Below, piece after piece: positions 42,322 to 51,315 of a DNA stretch of 64,000 nt. Where the stretch lies: contig UQCS01000006.1 of NCBI GenBank assembly GCA_900539605.1, forward strand, positions 1 to 64,000, read 5' to 3'. The notes beneath the pieces were generated by a model, which was not told where the DNA came from, did not search any database, and saw only the letters and a program-made list of their open reading frames with translations. The position numbers were made by a program, and so were the translations under genes. Origin of the DNA: an uncultured Azospirillum sp. GTDB taxonomy: Bacteria > Pseudomonadota > Alphaproteobacteria > RF32 > CAG-239. Position 1 is the first letter of the stretch. Every line of letters begins with the position of its first letter.

Positions 42322-44175
42322 ATGCATATCAAAAATCACTATAACGTTATTGTTGTCGGCGGCGGTCATGCCGGTTGCGAAGCTTGTGCCGCTGCCGCGC
42401 GAACCGGCGCTGAAACATTACTGGTTACCCACAAAATCGCTACCATCGGTGAAATGTCCTGTAATCCAGCTATCGGCGGACTGGGCAAAGGTCATTTGGT
42501 GCGGGAAATTGATGCACTGGACGGGTTAATGGGCCGGGTTATTGATCGTGCAGGGATTCAGTTTAGGATGCTTAACATGTCCAAAGGGCCGGCGGTAAGA
42601 GGACCACGTGCGCAGGCGGATCGTGAACTTTATCGTCAATATATGTTAGAAGCGCTCAGAGAACAGAATAATCTCGAAATTGCCGAAGCGGCAGTTGAAG
42701 GGTTGTTTTTTGCAAACGAACGGGCAGTCGGCGTTGTTTTGGGCGACGGAACAAAAATTACGGCTGATGCGGTTGTGCTTACAACCGGAACATTTTTGAA
42801 CGGCATCATGTTTACCGGTCATCAAACTTCGATCGGTGGTCGGGTGGACGATGTTTCGTGCAGCGGGATCACCCCCTGTTTAAATGCACGGCAATTGCGT
42901 TTGGGACGTCTAAAGACCGGTACGCCGGCACGTTTGGACGGCAGAACGATTAACTGGAAAATTTTGGATCGGCAACGCGGAGACGAGGTGCCGCAGCCGT
43001 TTTCTTATCTGACGGATAAAATAAACAATCCTCAGATTGACTGTTTTGTCACCCATACCAACTTGAACACGCATCGGATAATCCGTGATAACTTTTCAAA
43101 ATGCGCATTGTTTTCCGGATTGATAAAAGGTGTCGGACCGCGCTATTGTCCGAGTATTGAAGATAAACTGGTCAAATTTGCCGATCGCGAAAGTCACCAG
43201 ATTTTTCTCGAACCGGAAGGTTTGTCAACTAACGTTGTGTATCCCAACGGTATTTCAACTTCTTTGCCGGCGGACGTTCAGGAAGCTTTTATTCACACCA
43301 TAAAAGGCTTGGAAGATGTTAAGATCCTTCGTTACGCTTATGCGATTGAATACGATTATGTTGATCCTCAGGAACTGGATTGTTGTTTGCAATTGAAGAA
43401 AGTTCCCGGTTTGTTTCTGGCGGGTCAAATTAACGGTACCACCGGCTATGAAGAAGCGGCGGCACAAGGTTTGTTGGCAGGTGTCAATGCGGCGTTGCAT
43501 GCCGAAGGCAAAGGGCGCAAATTTGTGATTGATCGTTCCGAAGCTTATATCGGTGTGATGGTTGATGACCTGATTACCAAAGGGGTTGATGAGCCGTATC
43601 GTATGTTTACTTCGCGTTCGGAATATCGTCTCCATCTGCGGGCTGACAACGCCGATCTTCGGTTGACCGCAGCCGGTCATGAAGCCGGTTGTGTCGGTGA
43701 GTTGCGGTGGCATTGTTTTGAACAAAAACGTAAGCAAATTGCCGTTTTGCGCGATTTGGCCGATCAATTGCAAATAAAACCGTCCGAACTTGACTGCCAT
43801 GGCATTAAAAACAAAAAAGACGGAACCCGGCGCACGGCGTTCAATCTGATGTCTTATGACGATGTTTCACGTGAAACAATATTAAAAATATGGCCGCAAC
43901 TGGCAGAGTACCCGGCGGATGTTTATGAAGAAGTGGAAATAGAAGCTAAATATGCGGGGTATATCAAACGTCAGCTCGCTGATATTGAAGTTTTCAAAAA
44001 AGATGAAAAACTAAAAATCCGTGAAGATATCGACTATTCGAAAATAGGCGGTTTATCTAACGAAATGGTCATTAAACTGAGCCGGATCCGTCCGGAAACG
44101 ATCGGAGCCGCCTCGCGCATTTCCGGCGTAACTCCGGCGGCGGTAATGGCGATTTTGGGCTATCTTAAGAAGTAG
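42322..44175 (+). CDS. mnmG: tRNA uridine-5-carboxymethylaminomethyl modification enzyme MnmG (GidA)
   Basis: The 617-residue FAD-binding protein begins with the Rossmann motif GGGHAGCEA and carries [24 protein letters not shown]. It works with MnmE on U34 of tRNAs. Near residue 515 the codons for DVSRET contain a perfect parS site (43863-43878). Length is normal. HD and PHP genes follow where rsmG is usually found. Confidence 0.97.
   Translation: MHIKNHYNVIVVGGGHAGCEACAAAARTGAETLLVTHKIATIGEMSCNPAIGGLGKGHLVREIDALDGLMGRVIDRAGIQFRMLNMSKGPAVRGPRAQADRELYRQYMLEALREQNNLEIAEAAVEGLFFANERAVGVVLGDGTKITADAVVLTTGTFLNGIMFTGHQTSIGGRVDDVSCSGITPCLNARQLRLGRLKTGTPARLDGRTINWKILDRQRGDEVPQPFSYLTDKINNPQIDCFVTHTNLNTHRIIRDNFSKCALFSGLIKGVGPRYCPSIEDKLVKFADRESHQIFLEPEGLSTNVVYPNGISTSLPADVQEAFIHTIKGLEDVKILRYAYAIEYDYVDPQELDCCLQLKKVPGLFLAGQINGTTGYEEAAAQGLLAGVNAALHAEGKGRKFVIDRSEAYIGVMVDDLITKGVDEPYRMFTSRSEYRLHLRADNADLRLTAAGHEAGCVGELRWHCFEQKRKQIAVLRDLADQLQIKPSELDCHGIKNKKDGTRRTAFNLMSYDDVSRETILKIWPQLAEYPADVYEEVEIEAKYAGYIKRQLADIEVFKKDEKLKIREDIDYSKIGGLSNEMVIKLSRIRPETIGAASRISGVTPAAVMAILGYLKK
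43863..43878. promoter_or_regulatory. parS site inside mnmG
   Basis: TGTTTCACGTGAAACA is a perfect match to the palindromic parS consensus bound by chromosomal ParB. It encodes SRET within MnmG. parB is about 4 kb downstream. Confidence 0.93.
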
Positions 44176-44185
44176 GAGTTTTGAA

Positions 44186-44806
44186 TTGACTGCATTTCCT
44201 GACCGCGATCGGGCCGAAGCTTTGTGGGAAGAAGGAATCCGCTATCGTCTTTCCCGTCCCTACCCTTTTGATCTCGAATCCGAATATCGTTTTCATACGC
44301 GCGGCGTTGCCGAAGCGGCGGAAAAAATTGCCGCTTATGTCCCCGGTCTTGTTCCTGAAAGAGCGTTTGTTTTCGGACTGTTGCACGATTATGGCAAAAG
44401 AATCAGTCAAAGCCGCGAAAACAAATTTCACGGACAGGAAGGTTATGAGCAGATGATGAAACTCGGTTATCCGGAAATTGCGCAGATTTGCCTCACTCAT
44501 ACTTTTCCCGATAAAGATTTTAATCCGGAACAATATTCTTTTCCGCCGGAATGGTTTGATTGGATCCGTTGCCGTTTGGCGCCGCTGGTCTATGATGATT
44601 ATGATTTGCTGATCGCTTTTTGTGACAAACTGTTCGAAGCCTGTGCAATGGTCTCGATCGAAGAACGGGTGGCGGCAATTGTCCGGCGTTACGGTCTCAA
44701 CGGCCGTCAGCGTAATCTTTTATATGACCAAAGCATGAAGTTAAAACATTACTTTGATGCTAAAACCGGTCGGAACGTTTATGAAATTTTAGGTTTGGAG
44801 AAATAA
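44186..44806 (+). CDS. HD-domain phosphohydrolase-like protein
   Basis: The 206-residue protein has an HD-type metal site: His at about residue 33 (FHTRGV) and HDYGK, with a further conserved Asp in FCDKLFEAC. HD enzymes hydrolyse phosphoester bonds, often of nucleotides. The start is TTG at 44186 with a GGAG site. Two PHP genes follow after 2 bases and none. The three form a cassette inserted between mnmG and rsmG. Substrate unknown. Confidence 0.82.
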   Translation: MTAFPDRDRAEALWEEGIRYRLSRPYPFDLESEYRFHTRGVAEAAEKIAAYVPGLVPERAFVFGLLHDYGKRISQSRENKFHGQEGYEQMMKLGYPEIAQICLTHTFPDKDFNPEQYSFPPEWFDWIRCRLAPLVYDDYDLLIAFCDKLFEACAMVSIEERVAAIVRRYGLNGRQRNLLYDQSMKLKHYFDAKTGRNVYEILGLEK

Positions 44807-44808
44807 AA

Positions 44809-45627
44809 ATGCAGAAATTCAGTTATCACACCCACACTAACGCCCTTGGTATTTTTGACGGCCGTTGCACAGCCGAACAAATGATTGAACAGGCACAAAA
44901 AATCGGTTATCGGGAAATCGGTATTTCCAACCATTTGGTTTATCATCCCAACATGACGATCAGACATCCGATGTTTTTTAATGACTATAATCTTCTGGAA
45001 GACGCAATGATGCGAGTTGCCGACGAAATTCGCCAGGCAGCTTCAACGGCCACAATAAAAGTCTATCTCGGATTTGAGGTGGACTTTTTTCCGTCTTCGG
45101 AATGGCGCCGTTGTTTTGAAAAATTGCGCAAAAAAATAAATGCCGATTATTATATCGGTTCTTTCCATTATCTGCGCAATCAGGACGAAAGCCGGGTTGA
45201 AAATATGTATTTGTACAATCCGCTTCAGCCGACTTACAGCGAAGAAGAAATTAAAGAAGCGATTCATTTTTACTGGCAAAATGCTGCTTTAGCTGCTGAA
45301 AGCGGATATTTTGATTTTATTGCCCATCCTGACGTTTATAAAATTTTTCCGCATTTTGCCGCTTACGGCGAAGAAGAAGACAAGTGGCATTTTATTGAAA
45401 CCATGGGGCGGCTAAAACATCCTTATGAGCTGAATACCAGCGGCTGGCGCAAATGTGGCGAACAGCATCCTTATCGTTGGATGATGGAAGAGCTGAACCG
45501 TTTGGAAGTTCCGATTGTTATCAGTGATGATGCCCATGATGTTTCTCAGTTGGCTAATTACTTTGAGCAGGCGGAACAATTGCTGCAGTCGCTTGATTAT
45601 AAAAAACGCTGGAAGTTGGAAAAATAA
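44809..45627 (+). CDS. PHP-domain phosphoesterase, first of a tandem pair
   Basis: The 272-residue protein begins MQKFSYHTHTNALGIFDGRC with the PHP metal-binding HxH (His7, His9). Further ligand candidates are ISNH (His41), GFEVDFF and the C-terminal VISDDAHD. PHP enzymes are metal-dependent phosphoesterases, for example histidinol-phosphate phosphatase. Its C-terminus places Asp-Asp-Ala-His as in HisJ-like forms. The next gene is a close paralogue starting directly after its stop. Whether it acts in histidine synthesis is unknown. Confidence 0.85.
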   Translation: MQKFSYHTHTNALGIFDGRCTAEQMIEQAQKIGYREIGISNHLVYHPNMTIRHPMFFNDYNLLEDAMMRVADEIRQAASTATIKVYLGFEVDFFPSSEWRRCFEKLRKKINADYYIGSFHYLRNQDESRVENMYLYNPLQPTYSEEEIKEAIHFYWQNAALAAESGYFDFIAHPDVYKIFPHFAAYGEEEDKWHFIETMGRLKHPYELNTSGWRKCGEQHPYRWMMEELNRLEVPIVISDDAHDVSQLANYFEQAEQLLQSLDYKKRWKLEK

Positions 45628-46455
45628 ATGCAAAAATTCAGTTATCATACCCACACCGATTTTTCAGACGGTCACAACACGCCGGAAGAAATGCTGCAAC
45701 AGGCTGCAGACCTTGGTTGGGAAGAAATCGGAATCAGCGATCATCTGATCGTGCATAAAAATATTCGTCAGAGTTTTTCTTGGCCACGGTGGGAAAAGGC
45801 TGACAAAATCGATATTTTTCATGCCGATTTCAATGAAGCGGCGGACGGATTTTGCCGTCATGCCGATCATTTGCGTAAACTTGCACGACGTTATAATTTG
45901 AAAGTGCAGGTTGGTGCCGAAGTTGATTTTTTCTGTTATGACGGTTGGGCAGAAGAATTTGCCGCTTTTAGTAAACAAGTCGGTTTGGACTATTGTATTT
46001 CCGGCAATCATTTTCTGCCGTTAGACAACAGCGAACAGATCCTTGATGCCAAAGACAGCGGAATGTTAGATAAGAATGCTCTCGAATCGGCCTTGCGACT
46101 ACACTTTACAACCGTTACGGCGGCGGCACGTTCGGGAATGTTTGCTTTTATTGCTCATTTGGATTATTTGCGTAAAATTCCGCAATGGGCAGAACAGACA
46201 TTTACGGCGGAAAAGAAGGCATTGACAGCCGCTCTTGTTAAATCGGTGGTGGGGACAGAGCTGAGCAGCAAAGGAATTCGTAAACAAGGCTATTTTTATC
46301 CTGAAGAAAATTGGTTGAAGCAAATCATTGAAGCCGGTGTTCCGTTGGTGATCAGTGACGATGCACATCGCATTGATGAACTTGGTTTTGAGTTTGAGAA
46401 AGCCGAGGCGTTGTTACAACAGCTGGAGTGTCGTAAGCGCTGGCATTTCAAATAG
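45628..46455 (+). CDS. PHP-domain phosphoesterase, second of a tandem pair
   Basis: The 275-residue paralogue of the preceding gene begins MQKFSYHTHTDFSDGHNTPEEM. It shares the HxH (His7, His9), ISDH, GAEVDFF and VISDDAH motifs, and its DFSDGH start is closer to canonical HisJ-type histidinol phosphatases. The tandem arose by duplication. Start abuts the previous stop. Confidence 0.85.
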   Translation: MQKFSYHTHTDFSDGHNTPEEMLQQAADLGWEEIGISDHLIVHKNIRQSFSWPRWEKADKIDIFHADFNEAADGFCRHADHLRKLARRYNLKVQVGAEVDFFCYDGWAEEFAAFSKQVGLDYCISGNHFLPLDNSEQILDAKDSGMLDKNALESALRLHFTTVTAAARSGMFAFIAHLDYLRKIPQWAEQTFTAEKKALTAALVKSVVGTELSSKGIRKQGYFYPEENWLKQIIEAGVPLVISDDAHRIDELGFEFEKAEALLQQLECRKRWHFK

Positions 46456-46670
46456 GACATGCCCAAAACGTTGGCCTGTTTGAATAATTTGTACCGGCGA
46501 ATCGCCACTTGTGAAAAACAAAACTTTATCTTTTTATTACTTCGTGTATTGATTCTTTTTGTTGTTTTATTTAGTTGAAAACACTGTTCTTTTTGGTAGC
46601 TTTTTTTAAAATGTTCATAAGTAAAATTTTTATGTTCTAAAATTTTCAATTCGTATATATAAATACAGCT

Positions 46671-47291
46671 ATGGAAAATTTTATCAAAACATATGATGTT
46701 TCACGTGAAACATATGACCGTCTAAGATGTTGCCAAACAGCCCTAAACGAATGGCAACAAAAGTTTAATTTGGTCAGCAACGGTTCTCTTGCCGACAGCT
46801 GGAACCGTCACTTTGTCGACTCGGCACAACTGTTCCCGCTGATTCCTGAAACGGCATGTTCTTTGGCCGATCTGGGCAGCGGCGCCGGTTTTCCGGGAAT
46901 GGTGTTGGCGATAATGGCTGCTGAAAAAACACCGTATTTAAAAGTGACGTTAGTTGAAAGTATTTGTAAAAAAACAGTGTATTTAAATCATCTGACGCAA
47001 ATTACCGGTTGCAAAGTTGAAATATTGAATCGCCGGATTGAGGAAATTAAAAACCGTCGTTTCGACGTTATTACGGCCCGCGCGGTTACCGCACTTTCCG
47101 ATTTGCTCACCTATGCTTTTCCGTTGCTGAATAAAAACGGTCTTTGTCTTTTTCCCAAAGGGAAAAGCTGGCCCGAAGAAGTCAGCCTGGCTCAGCGCAA
47201 ATGGAATTTTGAATATGATTCCGTTCCGAGCCTGACCAATCCTGAAAGCGTTATTTTAGTTATCCGTCATCTTGCTGTAAAAGGGAGATAA
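46671..47291 (+). CDS. rsmG: 16S rRNA (guanine-N7) methyltransferase RsmG (GidB)
   Basis: The 206-residue methyltransferase has motif I LADLGSGAGFPGM and WNRHFVDSAQL. It methylates G527 of 16S rRNA (E. coli numbering). Codons 9-14 (DVSRET) contain a parS site at 46697-46712. parA follows after 3 bases. Confidence 0.96.
   Translation: MENFIKTYDVSRETYDRLRCCQTALNEWQQKFNLVSNGSLADSWNRHFVDSAQLFPLIPETACSLADLGSGAGFPGMVLAIMAAEKTPYLKVTLVESICKKTVYLNHLTQITGCKVEILNRRIEEIKNRRFDVITARAVTALSDLLTYAFPLLNKNGLCLFPKGKSWPEEVSLAQRKWNFEYDSVPSLTNPESVILVIRHLAVKGR
46697..46712. promoter_or_regulatory. parS site at the start of rsmG
   Basis: A perfect TGTTTCACGTGAAACA, flanked on both sides by ATATG/CATAT sequence that extends the palindrome imperfectly. 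It is about 600 bases before parA. Confidence 0.93.
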
Positions 47292-47294
47292 ATT

Positions 47295-48074
47295 ATGCCT
47301 CGCATCATTGCTGTCGCCAACCGAAAAGGCGGCGTCGGAAAAACCACCACCACCGTCAACGTCGCTACGGCGATGGCGGCTGCCGGAAAAAAAGTTTTGG
47401 TGATTGATCTCGATCCCCAGTCCAACGCTTCGACCTCGCTTGGTATTGACAAACACGGGGGTATGGTTTCTTCATATGAAGTGATTATCGGTGAGCGTTC
47501 CTTAAACGAAGCGGTCATTTTGAGCGAAATTCCTAATTTTTCGCTGGTTCCTGCTTCGCCCGATTTGGCGGGCGCCGAAGTGGAACTGATAGACAAGCCG
47601 CGTCGCGAATTTGCTCTTAAAGATGCTCTCGGAACCTCAGCCGTCAATTACGATTATGTACTGATCGACTGTCCGCCTTCTCTGAGTTTGGTGACGATCA
47701 ATGCGTTAGTGGCGGCCGACGCCGTTATTGTACCGTTGCAATGCGAATACCTGGCTCTGGAAGGTATTACCGATTTGATTGCCAACATTAACCAAATCAA
47801 ACGTCGTTTTAATCCGCGGCTGGAACTTCAGGGAGTTGTGTTGACAATGTATGATGGCCGCAACAATCTTACCCAGATGGTGGAAGAAGATGTTCGCAGT
47901 TTCTTTGGCAAAAAAGTTTATCAAACCGTTATTCCGCGGAATGTCCGCGTTTCCGAAGCACCCTCCCACGGCAAACCTGTTTTGCTTTATGATTTTAAAT
48001 GTTCGGGTTCACAGGCTTACATCAGCCTTGCCGGCGAAGTTTTGAAAAGAGAAAAGGAATTGATAGCATGTTAG
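47295..48074 (+). CDS. parA: Chromosome partitioning ATPase ParA
   Basis: The 259-residue deviant Walker A ATPase has KGGVGKTTT (residues 11-19) and DLDPQSNAS. It moves ParB-parS complexes to segregate origins. It follows rsmG by 3 bases and overlaps parB by 7. Length is normal for chromosomal ParA. Confidence 0.97.
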   Translation: MPRIIAVANRKGGVGKTTTTVNVATAMAAAGKKVLVIDLDPQSNASTSLGIDKHGGMVSSYEVIIGERSLNEAVILSEIPNFSLVPASPDLAGAEVELIDKPRREFALKDALGTSAVNYDYVLIDCPPSLSLVTINALVAADAVIVPLQCEYLALEGITDLIANINQIKRRFNPRLELQGVVLTMYDGRNNLTQMVEEDVRSFFGKKVYQTVIPRNVRVSEAPSHGKPVLLYDFKCSGSQAYISLAGEVLKREKELIAC

Positions 48075-48991
48075 ACGATGGTCACAAGAGAAGAAGTCTC
48101 GGCCGCGGTTTGGGTGCCCTGCTCGGCGATGACCTTGGATTTCTGGATTCCGAAACCCCGGCCCCGAAAGCCGGTGAAAAAAAGATTGCGATCGCCGATC
48201 TCACGCCCAGCCCCTATCAGCCGCGGCTTGATTTTAATCCTGAAGCTCTGGATGCGCTGGCACAGTCGGTTGCGGAAAAGGGAATTTTGCAACCGCTGCT
48301 GGTTCGTGAGCTCGGAGACGGCAAGTATGAGATCATCGCCGGCGAACGCCGTTTCAGAGCCGCCAAAATGGCGGGTTTGACGGAAGTTCCTGCAGTGGTA
48401 AAGAATATGAACGATCAGGAAGTTCTCGAAGTTGCCCTGATTGAGAATCTTCTGCGTGAGAATCTTTCAGCAATTGAAGAAGCCGAAGGGCTGCAGCGGC
48501 TGATTGATGAATTTTCGCATACACAGGAAGCACTTTCAAAGGTTATCGGCAAGTCGCGCAGTTATATTGCCAACACGCTTCGTCTTCTGGCATTGCCGGC
48601 AACGATTCAGCAAATGGTACGCGATGGCACTCTGACCGCCGGTCAGGTGCGTCCGTTGATCGGCCTCGACAACGCCGAAGAGCTGGCGAGGCGGATTGCC
48701 GAACGCGGTCTTAACGCGCGTCAGGCCGAAGCCCTGGCCGCAAAAGCCAAACAACCAGCAGTGTCACGCAAACAGACTGTTGCAGACAGCGATCTGGCCG
48801 AACTTTCGGAAGGAATTGCCCGCCGGTTGGGGGTTAAGGTTAAAATCTCACCCGCTAAAAACGGTGCCGGAAAGATTGTACTGCAATATGCTAATTTAGC
48901 CGATTTGGATAAGATTATTGACATTTTGCAGCAAAAGTCTACACTGTCAGACGGCAAACCGGCCAAATTTACAATGAATATTGTCGATTAA
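48068..48991 (+). CDS. parB: Chromosome partitioning protein ParB
   Basis: The 307-residue ParB starts MLDDGHKRRSLGRGLGALLG, has the CTP-binding region with GERRFRAAK, the helix-turn-helix QEALSKVIGKSRSYIANTLR and a C-terminal dimerisation domain. It binds the two parS sites and spreads as a CTP-dependent clamp. I chose ATG at 48068, overlapping parA by 7 bases, over an upstream frame extension. Confidence 0.97.
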   Translation: MLDDGHKRRSLGRGLGALLGDDLGFLDSETPAPKAGEKKIAIADLTPSPYQPRLDFNPEALDALAQSVAEKGILQPLLVRELGDGKYEIIAGERRFRAAKMAGLTEVPAVVKNMNDQEVLEVALIENLLRENLSAIEEAEGLQRLIDEFSHTQEALSKVIGKSRSYIANTLRLLALPATIQQMVRDGTLTAGQVRPLIGLDNAEELARRIAERGLNARQAEALAAKAKQPAVSRKQTVADSDLAELSEGIARRLGVKVKISPAKNGAGKIVLQYANLADLDKIIDILQQKSTLSDGKPAKFTMNIVD

Positions 48992-49000
48992 GGAAAGAAA

Positions 49001-49231
49001 ATGACTATACTTGATAAAATGCTCGAAAACTGTAAAAATAACGGTTTTCAACCTACTGAAAATATTGAAAAAATTGCTCGTGCTAAAAATATGATGTTCG
49101 GTGAACAGTCTTGGCAGCGTTGCCCGTGTGACGGTCGCAACGAAGAACGCTACTGCATTTCCGAATTGTGCCGCAGCGATATCGAACGCGACGGCATCTG
49201 TCATTGCCGCTGTTACAGCAAAGCAAAATAA
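49001..49231 (+). CDS. Small ferredoxin-thioredoxin-reductase-like Cys protein
   Basis: The 76-residue protein has a C-terminal Cys cluster: CPC (41, 43), C-x4-C (52, 57) and CHCRC (67, 69, 71), in the layout of the ferredoxin-thioredoxin reductase catalytic chain. The second CPC of that family is altered to C-ISEL-C here. FTR-like proteins bind a 4Fe-4S cluster and reduce thioredoxin. ATG 49001 lies 9 bases after parB with an AAGG site, so it may be cotranscribed with parAB. Redox function is inferred. Confidence 0.75.
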   Translation: MTILDKMLENCKNNGFQPTENIEKIARAKNMMFGEQSWQRCPCDGRNEERYCISELCRSDIERDGICHCRCYSKAK

Positions 49232-49308
49232 TTTTACCGGAGTAACTATATTTTTACCGTCCTCGGCATATATTTAACAAAAACCCAAATTTTCAAGGAA
49301 ACCGGCCC

Positions 49309-50373
49309 ATGTTTTTCATCAAAAAGTTAATCCTCGGTTTGGCGGCAGTCATCTTGATTTATGTCGGCGGCAACGGTACTCAAAGCTCAAACCTGCTGTT
49401 TCAGGGCGGCGGGTTTGTCGGCATGATCGTCGGATTCGTGGTTTTGTATATTTTTGCGAAGATGGTATGGCGGGCCATGGGCTGTCTGCCGGTTTTGCTG
49501 ATCATTTGCCTTATTGTCGGTTTTATCCTTTACGCAATCGGCGCTTTTAACAACGGTGTCGAAAATGTGGTGCCGAATGTTCTGAACTTCCTCGGCGCTG
49601 GGCGCCATACGGCAGCCGGAAGTGTGGTGCAGGCCAACGCTTCGGCTGAACCGGCGGTTCCGGAAATCGTTGAACCTTCCCCGGCTGTCCCGTTACTTAA
49701 CGAAAACTTCGACGAAGTGAGCCCGGTTGCTTCTGAACCAACAACCGCGCCGGCAGCGGTTCAGCCGGCGGCAGCACCGGCAGCACGTCAAGAACCGCAA
49801 CCGATCGAATCGGAGAGTGGGTTGGGGCGTCTTTTGAGCAGTCTGACCGGAAAATCTGCCGAACCGACAGTACAACCGTCGTTTAACCCCAACAATTACC
49901 CCGCGGTTTATGGTGTTACAAAGGTGATTAACGGCGACACTCTGTTAATGGGCGGCCGCTATTTGCGGATTTACGGTATTGACGCTCCCGAATCAAACCA
50001 AACCTGTTCCGACGGAAAAGGACGTGCCTATCGTTGCGGGCAGGAAGCGGCCCGTTGGCTGAAAAGCTGGATTTCCGGCCATGAATTGGAATGCCATGTG
50101 ATCAAACAGGACTCCAAAGGCAACATGGTTGCCACCTGCGCGCTCGGACAATATGATATCGGCGCCGCACTGGTCAACGCCGGCTGGGCGGTTGCCGATC
50201 CCAAGCAGAGCAACATTTATTTTCCTTACGAACAACAGGCGCGGGAAAATGGTCGTGGTTTGTGGCAGGGACAGTTCTACAAACCCTGGGACTGGCGAGA
50301 AATTCAATCCAAAAAGCCCAAGATCAAAGTTATCAAGCCTAAAGGGCCGAAAAAAAGTCTACTCGATCTGTAG
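49309..50373 (+). CDS. Membrane-anchored thermonuclease-like protein
   Basis: The 354-residue protein has about three N-terminal membrane segments (about residues 5-85), an Ala/Pro-rich linker (about 105-190) and a C-terminal staphylococcal nuclease-like domain (about 195-340). The nuclease signature is VINGDTL...RYLRIYGIDAPE, followed by later GRGLWQG. Such domains cleave nucleic acids with Ca2+. Being membrane tethered, it may act in the periplasm or be exported. The next gene, tsaE, is 7 bases away. Confidence 0.86.
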   Translation: MFFIKKLILGLAAVILIYVGGNGTQSSNLLFQGGGFVGMIVGFVVLYIFAKMVWRAMGCLPVLLIICLIVGFILYAIGAFNNGVENVVPNVLNFLGAGRHTAAGSVVQANASAEPAVPEIVEPSPAVPLLNENFDEVSPVASEPTTAPAAVQPAAAPAARQEPQPIESESGLGRLLSSLTGKSAEPTVQPSFNPNNYPAVYGVTKVINGDTLLMGGRYLRIYGIDAPESNQTCSDGKGRAYRCGQEAARWLKSWISGHELECHVIKQDSKGNMVATCALGQYDIGAALVNAGWAVADPKQSNIYFPYEQQARENGRGLWQGQFYKPWDWREIQSKKPKIKVIKPKGPKKSLLDL

Positions 50374-50380
50374 GTGAAAT

Positions 50381-50833
50381 ATGAAGCAATCCAAGAGTTG
50401 GTTTTGTGCCGAAGAAAAAGATACCTCAGCGTTGGGACGTCAGCTGGCGGCGATTGCCCGCCGCGGCGACTGTTTTGTCCTTAACGGAACCCTCGGAATG
50501 GGAAAAAGCGTACTGTGCCGCGCCTTTATCCAGAAATTGACCGCTGCGGCGGAAGTTCCCAGTCCAACCTTTACTCTGGTACAAAGCTACACGGCCGATG
50601 ATTTTGAGATTTTTCATTTTGATCTTTATCGTCTTAAGTCGCCGGAAGAGATTTTTGAATTGGGGATGGAAGAAGCGCTTTATGACGGCGTCTGCTTGAT
50701 TGAGTGGCCTGAGAAAATGGGGCCTTATCTGCCTCGTCAGGCAATTGTAATTGATATTGTGCCGGAAAACGGCGGCCGCCGGGTCACCGTTACTTTTCCA
50801 GAACCGGCTGAAAGGTTGGCTTCTCTTGACTGA
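50381..50833 (+). CDS. tsaE: tRNA threonylcarbamoyladenosine ATPase TsaE
   Basis: The 150-residue P-loop protein has Walker A GTLGMGKS (residues 36-43), PSPTF and HFDLYRL typical of TsaE. It drives the TsaBD-dependent t6A synthesis. In many Alphaproteobacteria tsaE follows a PAS-type DivL gene; here the DivL-like gene is at 61908. It overlaps hprK by 8 bases. Confidence 0.96.
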   Translation: MKQSKSWFCAEEKDTSALGRQLAAIARRGDCFVLNGTLGMGKSVLCRAFIQKLTAAAEVPSPTFTLVQSYTADDFEIFHFDLYRLKSPEEIFELGMEEALYDGVCLIEWPEKMGPYLPRQAIVIDIVPENGGRRVTVTFPEPAERLASLD

Positions 50834-51254
50834 AACACGTAATATACATGCAACTTGTATCAACTACAGGGACTGCGGAATTTTGATCACCGGCTCTTCC
50901 GGCAGCGGGAAATCCGATCTGGCGCTGAGAATGATTATGGATAAAGGGGCCACTCTGGTTGCCGACGACCGCACCGACTTGACCCCGGTTAAAAACCGTT
51001 TGCGTGCTTCCTGTCCCGAAAATATTTCCGGCCTGCTTGAAGTTCGCGGGCTGGGCGTATGCCGTTTTAAGCCTTCGGAGCCGGTTGATGTCGACCTGGT
51101 GGTGGAGTTGGTTCCCGCCGATCAGAAAATAGAACGGATGCCGCAAGTGGAAACGGCGCAATTTGAAGGAATCACAATTCCCAAAATCAGGCTTCACGGC
51201 TTTGAAATATCGGCAATTGACAAGATTATTCTCGCCTGTTACCAAAACAAATAG
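50826..51254 (+). CDS. hprK: Short HPr kinase/phosphorylase
   Basis: The 142-residue protein is the kinase core only, with Walker A GSSGSGKS (residues 23-30) and the signature region around LEVRGLG. Full-length HprK has an N-terminal domain that the alphaproteobacterial form lacks. It phosphorylates a serine of HPr, here likely the nitrogen PTS form. The start is TTG at 50826 overlapping tsaE. Confidence 0.9.
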   Translation: MTETRNIHATCINYRDCGILITGSSGSGKSDLALRMIMDKGATLVADDRTDLTPVKNRLRASCPENISGLLEVRGLGVCRFKPSEPVDVDLVVELVPADQKIERMPQVETAQFEGITIPKIRLHGFEISAIDKIILACYQNK

Positions 51255-51315
51255 ACCTTGCTTTCTTACCCATGGTATTTTAATATAACTCCGATCAACA
51301 AGATTTGAGGACAAA

